Of a stretch of 55,931 nt of DNA, positions 40,901 to 48,900 are shown piece after piece. The DNA lies in IMG/VR virus record IMGVR_UViG_3300010354_000113, positions 1-55,931 of that record; one strand, given 5' to 3'. The stretch is from a virus. The first letter of the stretch is position 1. Each line of letters opens with the position of its first letter. The position numbers were made by a program, and so were the translations under genes. The notes under the pieces were generated by a model that worked only from the letters and a program-made list of their open reading frames with translations, ran no database searches and was not told the DNA's origin.

Positions 40901-42322
40901 GACGAAACCGATACTCTAACCGCTCCAAGTGGCACCAGTGCAACCATCACAAGTATTACTTATAGTGGTGACTCATATGATGCATATCCAACTGCAGCGC
41001 CTTCTTATCCCTCAGATGATAAAGAAGTCATGATTCGTCATAGAAATCATGGTATGCACCAACGCACCAATAATGTGTTGATTGAAGGTGTTGTTTCTGA
41101 AGTGCCACCTACCACTTTGACTACAACTTTAGCACAAGGTGCAACTACTATCCAGGTCCAAGATGCATCTCAATTCCACAAAATTATTGGTGGTGCAAGC
41201 ATTGGTAATCTCAACCCTGGTTATATTAAGATTGATGATGAGTTAATTCAATACTCAGCAATCTCAGTAAATGGGCAAACTCTTACAGTTGCAGTTGGTG
41301 GTAGAGCAGCAAATGGTACTGCTGATGTTGAGCACCCTGCAGGTAGCGTAGTTGAGTGCTATAACCTTGATGGCATTCCTCTGGTAGATATCAATAAACT
41401 CCATAACCATCTGGAGTGTCCATGGATTGATACCTATATGCTCTCTGTTGACCACGTTGCAACCAATGGTATCCGTGCTGGTGGCACCAACTGCTTTGCT
41501 ACTCAGAATGTCCAGTTTGAGTTACTGACACCAACTGTGTCAACTATGGTATTACCACAAACTGAGATTACTGCTCGTGTAAATACTACAACTGCAACAT
41601 CTGTTGGTGATGGTGGTGGTGAAGGTGGGTCCGTACCTCGTGACCAAAATTCCTTCATTAATAATGGTAACTTTATCGACATCGTGCTCAACAGCAAGAA
41701 TATCTTTGCAAGTCCTCAGATGATTGCATCTAAAGTTAATGAAGAGAATGAATTGGATGGTAACAAGTCTCTGACTATGGCAATCGAATTGACAACAGAG
41801 AAGCCAACCCTTTCACCTTGTATTGACCTTGACCGCACTTCTCTGATTACTACTACAAATAGAATCAACTGGTGGCCAGGTGGTCCATCGATATATGGTC
41901 AGCAGCAGAGAATTGACCGCACTCAGGATGTTTCAACTCTTCCAACTGGTGACCAAAATGATGCTGTGTATATCACACGTTTGGCACGTCTTGGTAGAGA
42001 AGCAAGATCTCTGAAGGTCGATTTCCAAATTGCCCGTCACCCAACATGTGAAGTAAGAATTTACTATCGTGCCTTTAAGACTGGTGATGCTGCAGATCCT
42101 AATACTATTGGTTGGGTCCAAATGGCACTGCCAACAAGCAATGCAAACATTGGTGAGACATACGATATTTCTCCTACAGACCAATTCCTGTGGAAAGATT
42201 ATTCATATGAAGCAAGGGGTCTTAACTTCAACGCATTCCAAGTCAAGATTGTTATGAAGTCCAGAAGTCAGGCAAACGTTCCTCTGATTGCTGACCTTCG
42301 TGCTATTGCACTTGCTACATAA
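34997..42322 (+). CDS. Very large DUF4815 baseplate or fibre protein
   Basis: 2441 residues, starting two bases after gp8. The N-terminus (NIAPYFDDFDKDKNFYRVLF, PGFPIQARELTTMQSILQNQ) and the segments 'DQIDFRPAIG' (about 1019), 'YTYYIPRAAKLFLT' and 'RRYTMKDIGDLETRLAHVEYY' (about 1140-1165) are DUF4815 signatures. In a compact family member these blocks are much closer; here some 600 residues of modules lie between. TSGA-type modules ('vtGqTSGA.g.V') occur near residues 99, 482, 879, 1477, 1546, 1868 and 1938. A 'GYIKIDDELIQYSAI' module lies near 2075. The C-terminal 400 residues (NWWPGGPSIYGQQQ..., ARHPTCEVRIYYRAF) form a separate domain. Position after gp8 is that of T4 gp9-gp12, so I infer a baseplate-to-fibre adaptor plus fibre. 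Confidence 0.87.
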   Translation: MPQNTNLNIAPYFDDFDKDKNFYRVLFRPGFPIQARELTTMQSILQNQIESIGQHFFKEGSMVIPGQVGYDLDVKAVILQQSFLGVDIETYREQLNGQIIEGITTGVKAKVLYSIPSTESERGYITLYVKYIDSGDTTSGESFKTFQPNEQLLAETEITFGATLIEVGSPFAQLLPVNATAIGSAAYINAGVYFLRGHFVDVQSAYLILDQYSNNPSYRVGLDISESIVTPEDDPSLNDNAAGTSNYAAPGGHRFRIKTSLTKKVIADETDKNFVELLRINNSKVEQFVNATAYSELEKSLARRTYEESGDYVVDTISLKAREQLDDGFNNGVYRAGTRSAQGNIASDDYVTFEVSPGRAYVKGYRTEFLVPQYIDCPKPRDYESVQNSILSFRVGNFVKVYDVYGWPDLTGEGVSKAYQTLELYDDWTIGNAYNTVGRVIGRARTIQLQINTNATYNLWFFDPQMFTAINFATGNNSVTVGDVLTGRTSGAKGFVADAGSGTFCMLEQVTGVFVNGEVLERDGRVIGTMEAAHTYSITDVRSCRGRNNNNQIIFGANWLLNDQKEIEASTVTIDQGTGEIIGFRTKFANDLRPGDVITPTQTSAEGENSLRITRVNPSAIAVSSGNTYSGAGGNYIFDYLNQEAKIDGTLKKGTVTDGEYATIARLRPFVFQKDYQDGEMSIDCARNSMRSITDESFFVYRTFANKTVVAGGITVSLPESEQFASLDNENYILTVMAENGSAWDVGDNLDIDNLNDTDVLTVTFGADRQSITISGLTNVQTVKLTALVSKNIVTRKIKTASKMRAMKVVRTQNNNDVQKYGLAYGNLYGTRIEDREISFGLNDVYHIQAVYESEDNNDASPPYVVLQNPTFFDNGSVVIGKTSGARGRVIQFINSTLRLYFVALNEIPFQAGEQIDGVDDNGVPLTAIIDDAEGSVFKGSKVITTQFELDAGQKSHFYDVCKMIRLPGFSAPIRKIMVVFDYFLHESSGDYFSAQSYTGIGYKDIPKYKLDGSINWLRDQIDFRPAIGELASGTGTITAPFYVNCASLDFSARQFDTSGGAGGSTIFDVPKVNTEIRFDYTYYIPRAAKLFLTHDNQLKIVNGASHPEMPHPDNIQNAMLLATIEMRPYVYDVERDVLVYPEIIRRYTMKDIGDLETRLAHVEYYTALSLLEVQAENTKTYDDNGFDRLKNGYVVDDFTDHTVGDVFNVDYKCSLDFKEGMLRPSHYTTNVPLELNLESSTDIVKTRGNMVILPYEDVAIVTQPYASRTENVNPFNVFTFIGRIDLTPASDDWVDIERLPARVENVEGDFSAVARDLQIDQNGFAPIQWGSWETNWTGEDLISTTQFQNRSGSFSAGGRRLGRLGHGQGQQPLFVHERRTWRVVNNQARQGIRTRVTPKIDRKSLGDSILSQTAIPWVRSRNVAFSIERLKPRTRMYFFFDGVNITNYVTPKVIELTKSSTQDPNTNETPFVVGETVVGQTSGCRLRVAPANDGYKTDPYGVGTASLLESYASQTPYLNIDTMAMAESVNPNFYGNVLTGEVLIGQTSGARAIVRDRRLLTDNIGTMIGTFFIPSPKNDSNPRWATGTRTIRVTSNATNDKTPGNVDSSADTTYTASGQLRVVRENILAIRNADIVRDTVSDERTVITTRTEDRQIGWYDPLAQSFIIDEEGGVFLTGVDVFFRTKDENIPISMQIRTMENGYPTKDILPFSDTTISPDQVELSENAAIPTRFTFRSPVYIKQSIEYCFVLLSDSNEYNVWISRMGDIDVSGTRTISEQPYAGVLFKSQNASTWTADQYEDMKFTIYRAEFVANRGTAIFNNAELGKGNGGIHNLIENPIQTLKPTQQLQLPVGQNYNFTIGARITQSPSGASGTIKEFDAVSDPEIITISDIEGIFSAGFLDANGDTFQGLASSQSVATIVLSAIYNGVFEIGDEVTGSTSNASGIVTNYTAGTNTLTLNYISKEFDETDTLTAPSGTSATITSITYSGDSYDAYPTAAPSYPSDDKEVMIRHRNHGMHQRTNNVLIEGVVSEVPPTTLTTTLAQGATTIQVQDASQFHKIIGGASIGNLNPGYIKIDDELIQYSAISVNGQTLTVAVGGRAANGTADVEHPAGSVVECYNLDGIPLVDINKLHNHLECPWIDTYMLSVDHVATNGIRAGGTNCFATQNVQFELLTPTVSTMVLPQTEITARVNTTTATSVGDGGGEGGSVPRDQNSFINNGNFIDIVLNSKNIFASPQMIASKVNEENELDGNKSLTMAIELTTEKPTLSPCIDLDRTSLITTTNRINWWPGGPSIYGQQQRIDRTQDVSTLPTGDQNDAVYITRLARLGREARSLKVDFQIARHPTCEVRIYYRAFKTGDAADPNTIGWVQMALPTSNANIGETYDISPTDQFLWKDYSYEARGLNFNAFQVKIVMKSRSQANVPLIADLRAIALAT

Positions 42323-42331
42323 TAAGTACTA

Positions 42332-42364
42332 GAGAGGGTGTTTATCAACCCTCTCATGGTTGAT
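42332..42364 (+). other. Two overlapping, mutually exclusive hairpins
   Basis: GAGAGGGT (42332-42339) pairs with ACCCTCTC (42348-42355), and ATCAACC (42344-42350) pairs with GGTTGAT (42358-42364). They share bases 42348-42350, so only one can form at a time. There is no T run after either. The region lies between the DUF4815 gene and a small gene. Confidence 0.5.
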
Positions 42365-42370
42365 TATAAT
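42342..42370 (+). promoter_or_regulatory. Possible sigma70-type promoter TTATCA-N17-TATAAT
   Basis: TATAAT (42365-42370) is a perfect -10 box; TTATCA (42342-42347) matches TTGACA in four of six bases and the spacing is the optimal 17. The ATG at 42385 is 14 bases away, so the leader would be very short. Such a host-type promoter in a late block would be unusual. Confidence 0.35.
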
Positions 42371-42384
42371 TAATTCTGGATACT

Positions 42385-42669
42385 ATGTCAAGCCCATACT
42401 CAGGACCTAGCGACGATATCAATCTTTTCAAACCAGGACTTATTCCAGTCGAAGGTAAAGAAGGTTGGTATCGAGACCCAGACTCCATGGCTATTGTCAA
42501 TTGCAATGCTACGGAGTATGATAACTATATGGCAGCATACCATCGCCGTCATAATAAAGACAAAAAACTAGAGTCTTTACAAGGCGAAGTAAGTGCGCTA
42601 AAATCAGACCTTGGTGAAATCAAAGACCTACTCAAATCATTAGTTAAAGGAGAACAAGATGACCGCTGA
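42385..42669 (+). CDS. Hypothetical small protein with C-terminal coiled coil
   Basis: 94 residues. The first half contains 'GLIPVEGKEGWYRDPDSMAIVN' and an 'EYDNYMAAYHRR' segment; the second half (KKLESLQGEVSALKSDLGEI and on) has a heptad pattern of Leu, Ile and Val that reads as a coiled coil. I associate this type of protein with cyanophage structural regions but know no function. The last 11 bases overlap the start of the next gene, whose Shine-Dalgarno lies inside this one. Confidence 0.65.
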   Translation: MSSPYSGPSDDINLFKPGLIPVEGKEGWYRDPDSMAIVNCNATEYDNYMAAYHRRHNKDKKLESLQGEVSALKSDLGEIKDLLKSLVKGEQDDR

Positions 42670-42868
42670 AGTGACAGAAACTATGGATCAAGAGACTCTT
42701 CTCACACAGTTTCGGACCCGCTATGAAACACTGGTTCGTCAGAATCAGGAGATGGCAAAACAAATCAAAGAGAATGAAACTACTGCCCTGAAACTCCTTG
42801 GAGCTATTGAGACTCTGGAGTATCTTGGTGGGAATAATGAAGCACCGACAGAAGAAGCTGCTGAATGA
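42659..42868 (+). CDS. Hypothetical 69-residue coiled-coil protein
   Basis: The ATG at 42659 has a strong Shine-Dalgarno (AAAGGAG, about 42645-42651) in the end of the preceding gene, so the two are translationally coupled. The protein is acidic and rich in Glu, Gln, Thr and Leu; 'FRTRYETLVRQNQEMAKQIK' and following residues look like one long helix. No family recognised. The gene is followed six bases later by an intrinsic terminator. Confidence 0.65.
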   Translation: MTAEVTETMDQETLLTQFRTRYETLVRQNQEMAKQIKENETTALKLLGAIETLEYLGGNNEAPTEEAAE

Positions 42869-42874
42869 GCAGCA

Positions 42875-42894
42875 CCCCCGAAAGGGGGTTTTTT
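42875..42894 (+). terminator. Intrinsic (rho-independent) terminator
   Basis: CCCCC (42875-42879), GAAA tetraloop (42880-42883), GGGGG (42884-42888), then six T (42889-42894). A GC-only stem capped with a stable GNRA loop and followed directly by a T run is a textbook terminator. It ends the transcript from the DUF4815 and small genes before the fibre gene. Confidence 0.88.
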
Positions 42895-42900
42895 ATTACG

Positions 42901-42908
42901 CATAAATA
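42901..42908 (+). promoter_or_regulatory. Late-promoter-like CATAAATA
   Basis: CATAAATA, seven of eight matches to TATAAATA, follows the terminator by six bases and precedes the fibre gene ATG by 44 bases. The terminator-promoter pair marks a boundary between two late transcription units. Confidence 0.6.
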
Positions 42909-42952
42909 AACAAGAAAGACTGTATGCAGTTGTTGCAGGATCCTTATAAGCA

Positions 42953-45900
42953 ATGGCAAATAGAATTCAATTAAGACGAGATGGCGCTCAGCAGTGGGCA
43001 AACGTTAACCCAATTCTTGCGCAAGGAGAGTTGGGAATCGAGATTGATACCTCGCGTATCAAGATCGGTGATGGCGTTACTGCATGGAACTCTCTAAAAT
43101 ACGAGAGACCAATTGAGACAGAATCAAACACAGCAAACACGTTGGTTAAACGCAATGCTGACGGTAACTTTGAAGCGGGTGCTATTACAGCATCTCTGGT
43201 TGGTAATGCATCTACTGCAACTCGATTGGCAAACGCTCGCACCATCGGACTGGGCGGCGACATGTCTGGTAGTGGCACGTTTGACGGATCCTCAAACCTG
43301 ACCATTACTGCAGAATTGAATTATGTGCCTGCGCTTCCTCACTATGATCCTGCAAACTTGGATGCAACTGGTACCTACACTCGTATTACAGTTGACTCTC
43401 GCGGTCGCATTGTTGATGCTGATAGTCCAACAACTCTGACAGACTTTGGTATTGCTGACGCACAGCCATTAGATACTGACTTAACCTCACTCGCCAACAT
43501 GACGGGTTTTGGTTTCATTTCCCGTCAGGCAGAAGGCACTCTGGTAAACCGCACCATCACTGGTGGTAGTGGTCGTATTATTGTCCAGAATGGTAATGCT
43601 CAGACAGCAAACCCATTTATTGACTTAGCAGATACCACAGTTGTTGTTGGTAAGTATAACCCCATCGCATCGATGGACCCCTTGGTGAATCCAAGAGTTT
43701 CAGCAACAACTGGTGAGCAAACTGTTAACACTTGTAATATTCAAGTTGACAGATATGGTCGCTTGATTTATGCTAATACCTCACCAATCGCGACTGCGAC
43801 GCAGGGGGCAAAGTCTGGAACATCTTTCACCACTTACGATAACTCTACTGCGTATCCTAGATTTTCCAAGATTATTGCAAGCAACGGGCGTTGCTATCAG
43901 GCAGCAATTAGAGACATCCCAGCAGGTCTTGGAGAGCCAACCCATAACACACAACTTGGCGCTGCAGACGATCAGGGTGGATGGAGAGACCTGGGTACTG
44001 ATGCCGTCGAGCAAAAGGGTCTGGCGAGTTTCGACCAAGAAGATTTCGATGTAGATGCAAATGGCCATGTGACGATTGCTGATAGAGCAATCGAAAACTC
44101 ACAACTTCAGTCTCTGGGTAGACTGATGTTTACTGACCAAAACGTAACGGAGACATTCGAACTTGACCCCGAGCGCACGGTTAATAATGCTTATCATGGC
44201 ATTACCGCTATTAATCACGTTAATATTAACAACAGGACTGGCACTAGCGTCTTCCGTGTCGTTGGCTATAATACTGCTGAGTATCCTTTCCAACCAGGAA
44301 TTCTCCCTCAGGGATCTTCCTATCCCGCTGTTGCTGCTGATGCTCAATACGGCAATGGCAGTGCAGACTGGGGATCAAGTCTTACTGGCGCTATTGACAT
44401 TAATCTCGATACTACCGTTAGTGGTAACATTACTCTTGACGTTAGTAAGACGAATCAGTTTATAAAGCGCACTAGCGGTAACGTTGACTTCCATCTTGAA
44501 GTCAATGAAGCAGCATCACGCAACCTGAATATCTTTGCTGAGAATGCCAATGCTGGTGGTCTTGCAAATATTAACATCATTGCAGATAACGAAATCACAA
44601 TTACCAGCACAGACGGTAACTATTTCGTTAACGTAGAAGATTACAGATTCCAGCAGAATACTCTTAGCACTCGTAATGCTACGATGATTCTGGACCCAGG
44701 CGATGATGATGCTGCAACTGGTCTGGTTATTGTCCGTGGTGACCTGCAGGTAGACGGTGTAACTACAACTGTTAATTCTGTTGTAATGACTGTCCAAGAC
44801 CCCATCATTACTCTTGGTGGTGAGGATACCTTAACGAGTGATGACAATAAAGACCGTGGTATCGAGTTTAGATATTATGATACTCAACAGCGTTTTGGAT
44901 TCTTTGGTTGGGATGAAAATTATGCGAATGCTAATATGTGGAGTGGCACTGGCGGCTATCGCTTCCTCTACAATGCGACTAACACCAATGAAGTTTTTAC
45001 TGGCACTGACGCTGCTCTCATTGCTGGTAACCTCAGACTCACGACCAACACAAACTCCAGCAGCACAACAACTGGCACTCTAGTTGTTACTGGTGGTTTC
45101 GGTCTGTCTGGTAATGCACATATTGGCGGCAACGTAACCATTGCAGACTATCTGGAAGTCAACGATTCGATTATCCTTAGAAGTGATAACGAAGACTTCC
45201 TGATTCAGACAACTGCTGGTGTCACTAAGTTTAGTGTAGACTCAGATACTGGCAACACCGTCATCGAGGGCACACTGGATGTGCAACTTGAGACTGAAAT
45301 TACTGACAACCTTATTATTTCCGCTGATGCAAAAGAATTCATTATTCGCACCGCTGCTGGTGTTAATAAGTTTACCGTTGATACTGACAACGGTAACACA
45401 GATATCCAGGGCACTGTCCATGTTGTCGGTGCAGTAGATATTGATAGCACTCTAAACGTTGATAGTGCGGTAACCTTCAACAGCACTCTGGATGTTGATG
45501 ATGATGTAGTTTTCCACAATGACTTCCTGATGGATGTTACTGGTAAATTCTTCACCATCACTAATGGGTCATCTCAGACATTCCGAGTAACGTCCACAAA
45601 CGGCAACACTGATATTGAAGGTAGTCTGAATATTGGTGGTTTCAATACATTTGAGCGCACCAACAACATTACTGTTGATGCTACTACATCTGAGTCCGAT
45701 ATTACTATCAGTTCCCAGGGCAATGCCACCTTTGCTGGTGGTGTTAACATTGAAAAGGATGTCCGTATCGCAACTGACCTTTATGTTGCTGACCGTATCG
45801 TAGTTAAGGATGCTGGCACTGCTCGCACACGTCCCTCACTACTGAATAACCTTGACGTTAAGTATCGCCAATATATTGGTGGTAGCGCAGCACATAATGC

Positions 45901-48900
45901 AAACTTTGCTGACGATGCAGACGCAAACCTGAGAATTGCTGGCGGCGTTGGTATTGTCCAAGACCTTCATGTTGGTGACGACTTCTACGTTGGTAAAGTT
46001 GGCAGTCTTGATACTATTGAATTTAGTATTCTTGGTGAGTCTGGTTACACTACCATCGGTCGTGTTGGTCAAGGTAACGCTACTGATGGCGCTCTGGTTG
46101 TCCATGGTGATGCAACATTCAACCGTGAATTCAACATCACTGGTTACAACACAACCATTGGTGACGCTGCAACTGATGCATTCAGTATTAATGCGACCTC
46201 AACTTTCAATGCTCCCGTAACTATTTCGGGATCTAATAATCTTTCTGTTGGTGGTAACATTACAGTTACTGGAAACCTGACCGTTAACGGAAGCACAACA
46301 ACTGTAAATTCAACAACAATAACGGTTGACGATCCTATCATTACTTTAGGTGGAGATACTGTACCTGTTTCTGATGATACAAAAGATAGAGGAGTTGAAT
46401 TCCGTTATTACGCTTCAGGTGCCGCTAGACTCGGTTTCTTTGGTTGGGATAACTCAGCAGGTCGTTATACCTTTTTCAACGCTGCTACAAACTCTTCTGA
46501 GGTATTTTCGGGGACCAGATCTGGTATTGATGCTGGTAGTCTGAAACTGTTTGATACTACGAATGCAATCAACTCTGCATCTGGCACACTGGTTGTTGGT
46601 GGTGGTGTTGGTATCGGTCTCAAACTGTTTGTTGGCACTGACCTCTCTGTGGGCGGAACTGCATCTATTACAGGTGCAACTACGATGTCCAGCACCCTGA
46701 GTGTTGCTGATGACTTCAACGTATCGACAACCTTCACAGTTGATGCTCAGACTGGTAACACATTTGCAAATGGCACATTCACAGTCAATGGCAACTCGGT
46801 AATTGGTAATGCTGGGTCTGACTCACACACCATTAATGGCACTGTGCTGTTTAACCATGCAATCACTTCAACTGATATTACTGCCGACCAGATTAAAATT
46901 GGTGTTGATGCATCAAATGAAATTAGCACAACTGCAGGTAATTTAATTCTGGATTCCTTCAGTGGCACTGTTAATATTACTGACAATGCTGATATTGATG
47001 GTGACTTGAATGTTGATGGTAATACTTTACTTGTTGGCACTCTGGCAGTAAATGGCAATACTACCATTGGTAACCAGTCTACAGATGCACATACCGTTAA
47101 TGGCACAGTGCAGTTTAACCAGGCACTGACTGGCTCTGCTCGTGCAAATATTCGTAATCTTAAGATTGGCACAGATGCTGATAATGAAATCGGCACACTT
47201 GCTGGCAACTTGGTGTTAGATTCCACTACAGGTCTGACTTATGTGGATGATAACCTGCAGGTAGTTGGCACTCTTGTGGTTGGTGGTAATACCACTATTG
47301 GTGACGCTGGAACTGATGCTCATACTATTAATGGCACAGTAACATTTAATAATCCAATTACATCAACTGATATCACTGCAGATAACATCAAGATTGGTAT
47401 TGATGGTTCTTCTGAAATCAGCACAACTGCTGGTAACTTAACTCTGGATTCTGCAACTGGTAGCACAATCATTGATGATAATTTATCAGTGACTGGCACC
47501 ATTGTATCAACTGGTCTTATTACTGCTAATGCTGGATTAACTATTTCTGGATCTACTGGTGCTGGCGAAGACTTCATTATTACTGATGGCACCAATACTA
47601 AATTTAGTGTAACATCTGCTGCTGGTAATACACTAATCTCTGGCACTTTAGGTGTAACTGGGGCTACTACATTCTCAAGCACAACTGCACATACTGGTGC
47701 TGCAACATTCTCATCAACTGCTTCTATTGCTGGTGATGTTAATATCACGTCAACCACCAATCCCAATATTGGCCCAGTATTTCTTAACTTGCTAACCCCA
47801 GCATTTAAAGTTGCTGGTGGTGCACAAGTTGGCGGTAAAATGGCAGTTGGTCAGGACCTGACGGTATTTGGTAACTTTGAAGTTGTTGGATCTGTTGCCA
47901 CGAGTGGCAACCAGGCATTCAGTGGTAGAGTTTCTTTCACCAAGAATGAAACACCCTCATCTCTGACTGGTAATGCTCCACTAATGGTTACATCTGGTGG
48001 TGCAACAATCGCTACAGACCTGTTTGTTGGCGATGATATCTTTATTGGACCAAATGCTGCTACTAAAATTTCTCTGTTTGGCGCAACTGGTAATGCAACA
48101 TTTGCTGGCACTTTAGGTGTAACTGGTGCAACCACATTAACAACCCTTGCTTGCTCAACCATCACCGTCTCAGGTTCTGCAAACATTACAGGATCTCTGC
48201 TGATTAACACCAACAAGTTTACAGTTACTGCATCTACTGGTAACACTGCTATTGCAGGCACACTTAACGTGACTGGCAACACAATTCTTGCTGCCAACCT
48301 CACGGTTAATAATGCAGTTGACTTTGATAGCACACTTAACGTTGATGGTGCTGCTACATTCAACAGCACTATCACACAAAACAGCACATCACTCTTCAAG
48401 GATAACTTTGTCCTTCAAGGTGCTTCTAAGACCATGCAACTCAAGGATGGTGCTGGTAATGTCAAGGTTGAATTGCAGACAACTACTGGTAACATCACTG
48501 CTAATGGTTTAATCACCACCAGCACGCTTGCAGCGACCTCTAACGTCACAATTGGTGGCACTCTGGGAGTTACTGGTCAAATTACTGGTAATGTAACTGG
48601 TAATCTCACTGGCACTGCCGACAAGTCTAACCTTGTCAATATCACTGAGACTGCGACTTCTAACCTGACATACTACATACCCTTTGTTTCTGCCAACACT
48701 GGATATACTGAGGTCCGCACAGACTCTTCAAACCTTACTTATAATCCCAGCACAAACACACTGCAGGTCAACAACTTCAAGTCAACCACCGACTTTGAAG
48801 TGCAGGGTAACTTGAATGTGACTGGAAATATTACTTTCTTCCAATCACAAGTTGGTAGTATTGCAAACCATACTACCGATGCTCTTGCTGAGGGTAGCAC

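Noticed and set aside
46773-47490. Tandem repeats considered as a possible CRISPR-like array
   Set aside because: The repeats are in-frame protein modules of about 84 codons with synonymous drift, not short identical repeats with unique spacers.
46747-48399. Long open frames on the minus strand (159, 148 and 182 codons) opposite the fibre gene
   Set aside because: They mirror the repetitive, codon-biased plus-strand gene, have Val/Ser/Pro-rich translations without family features, and lack ribosome sites. They are shadows.
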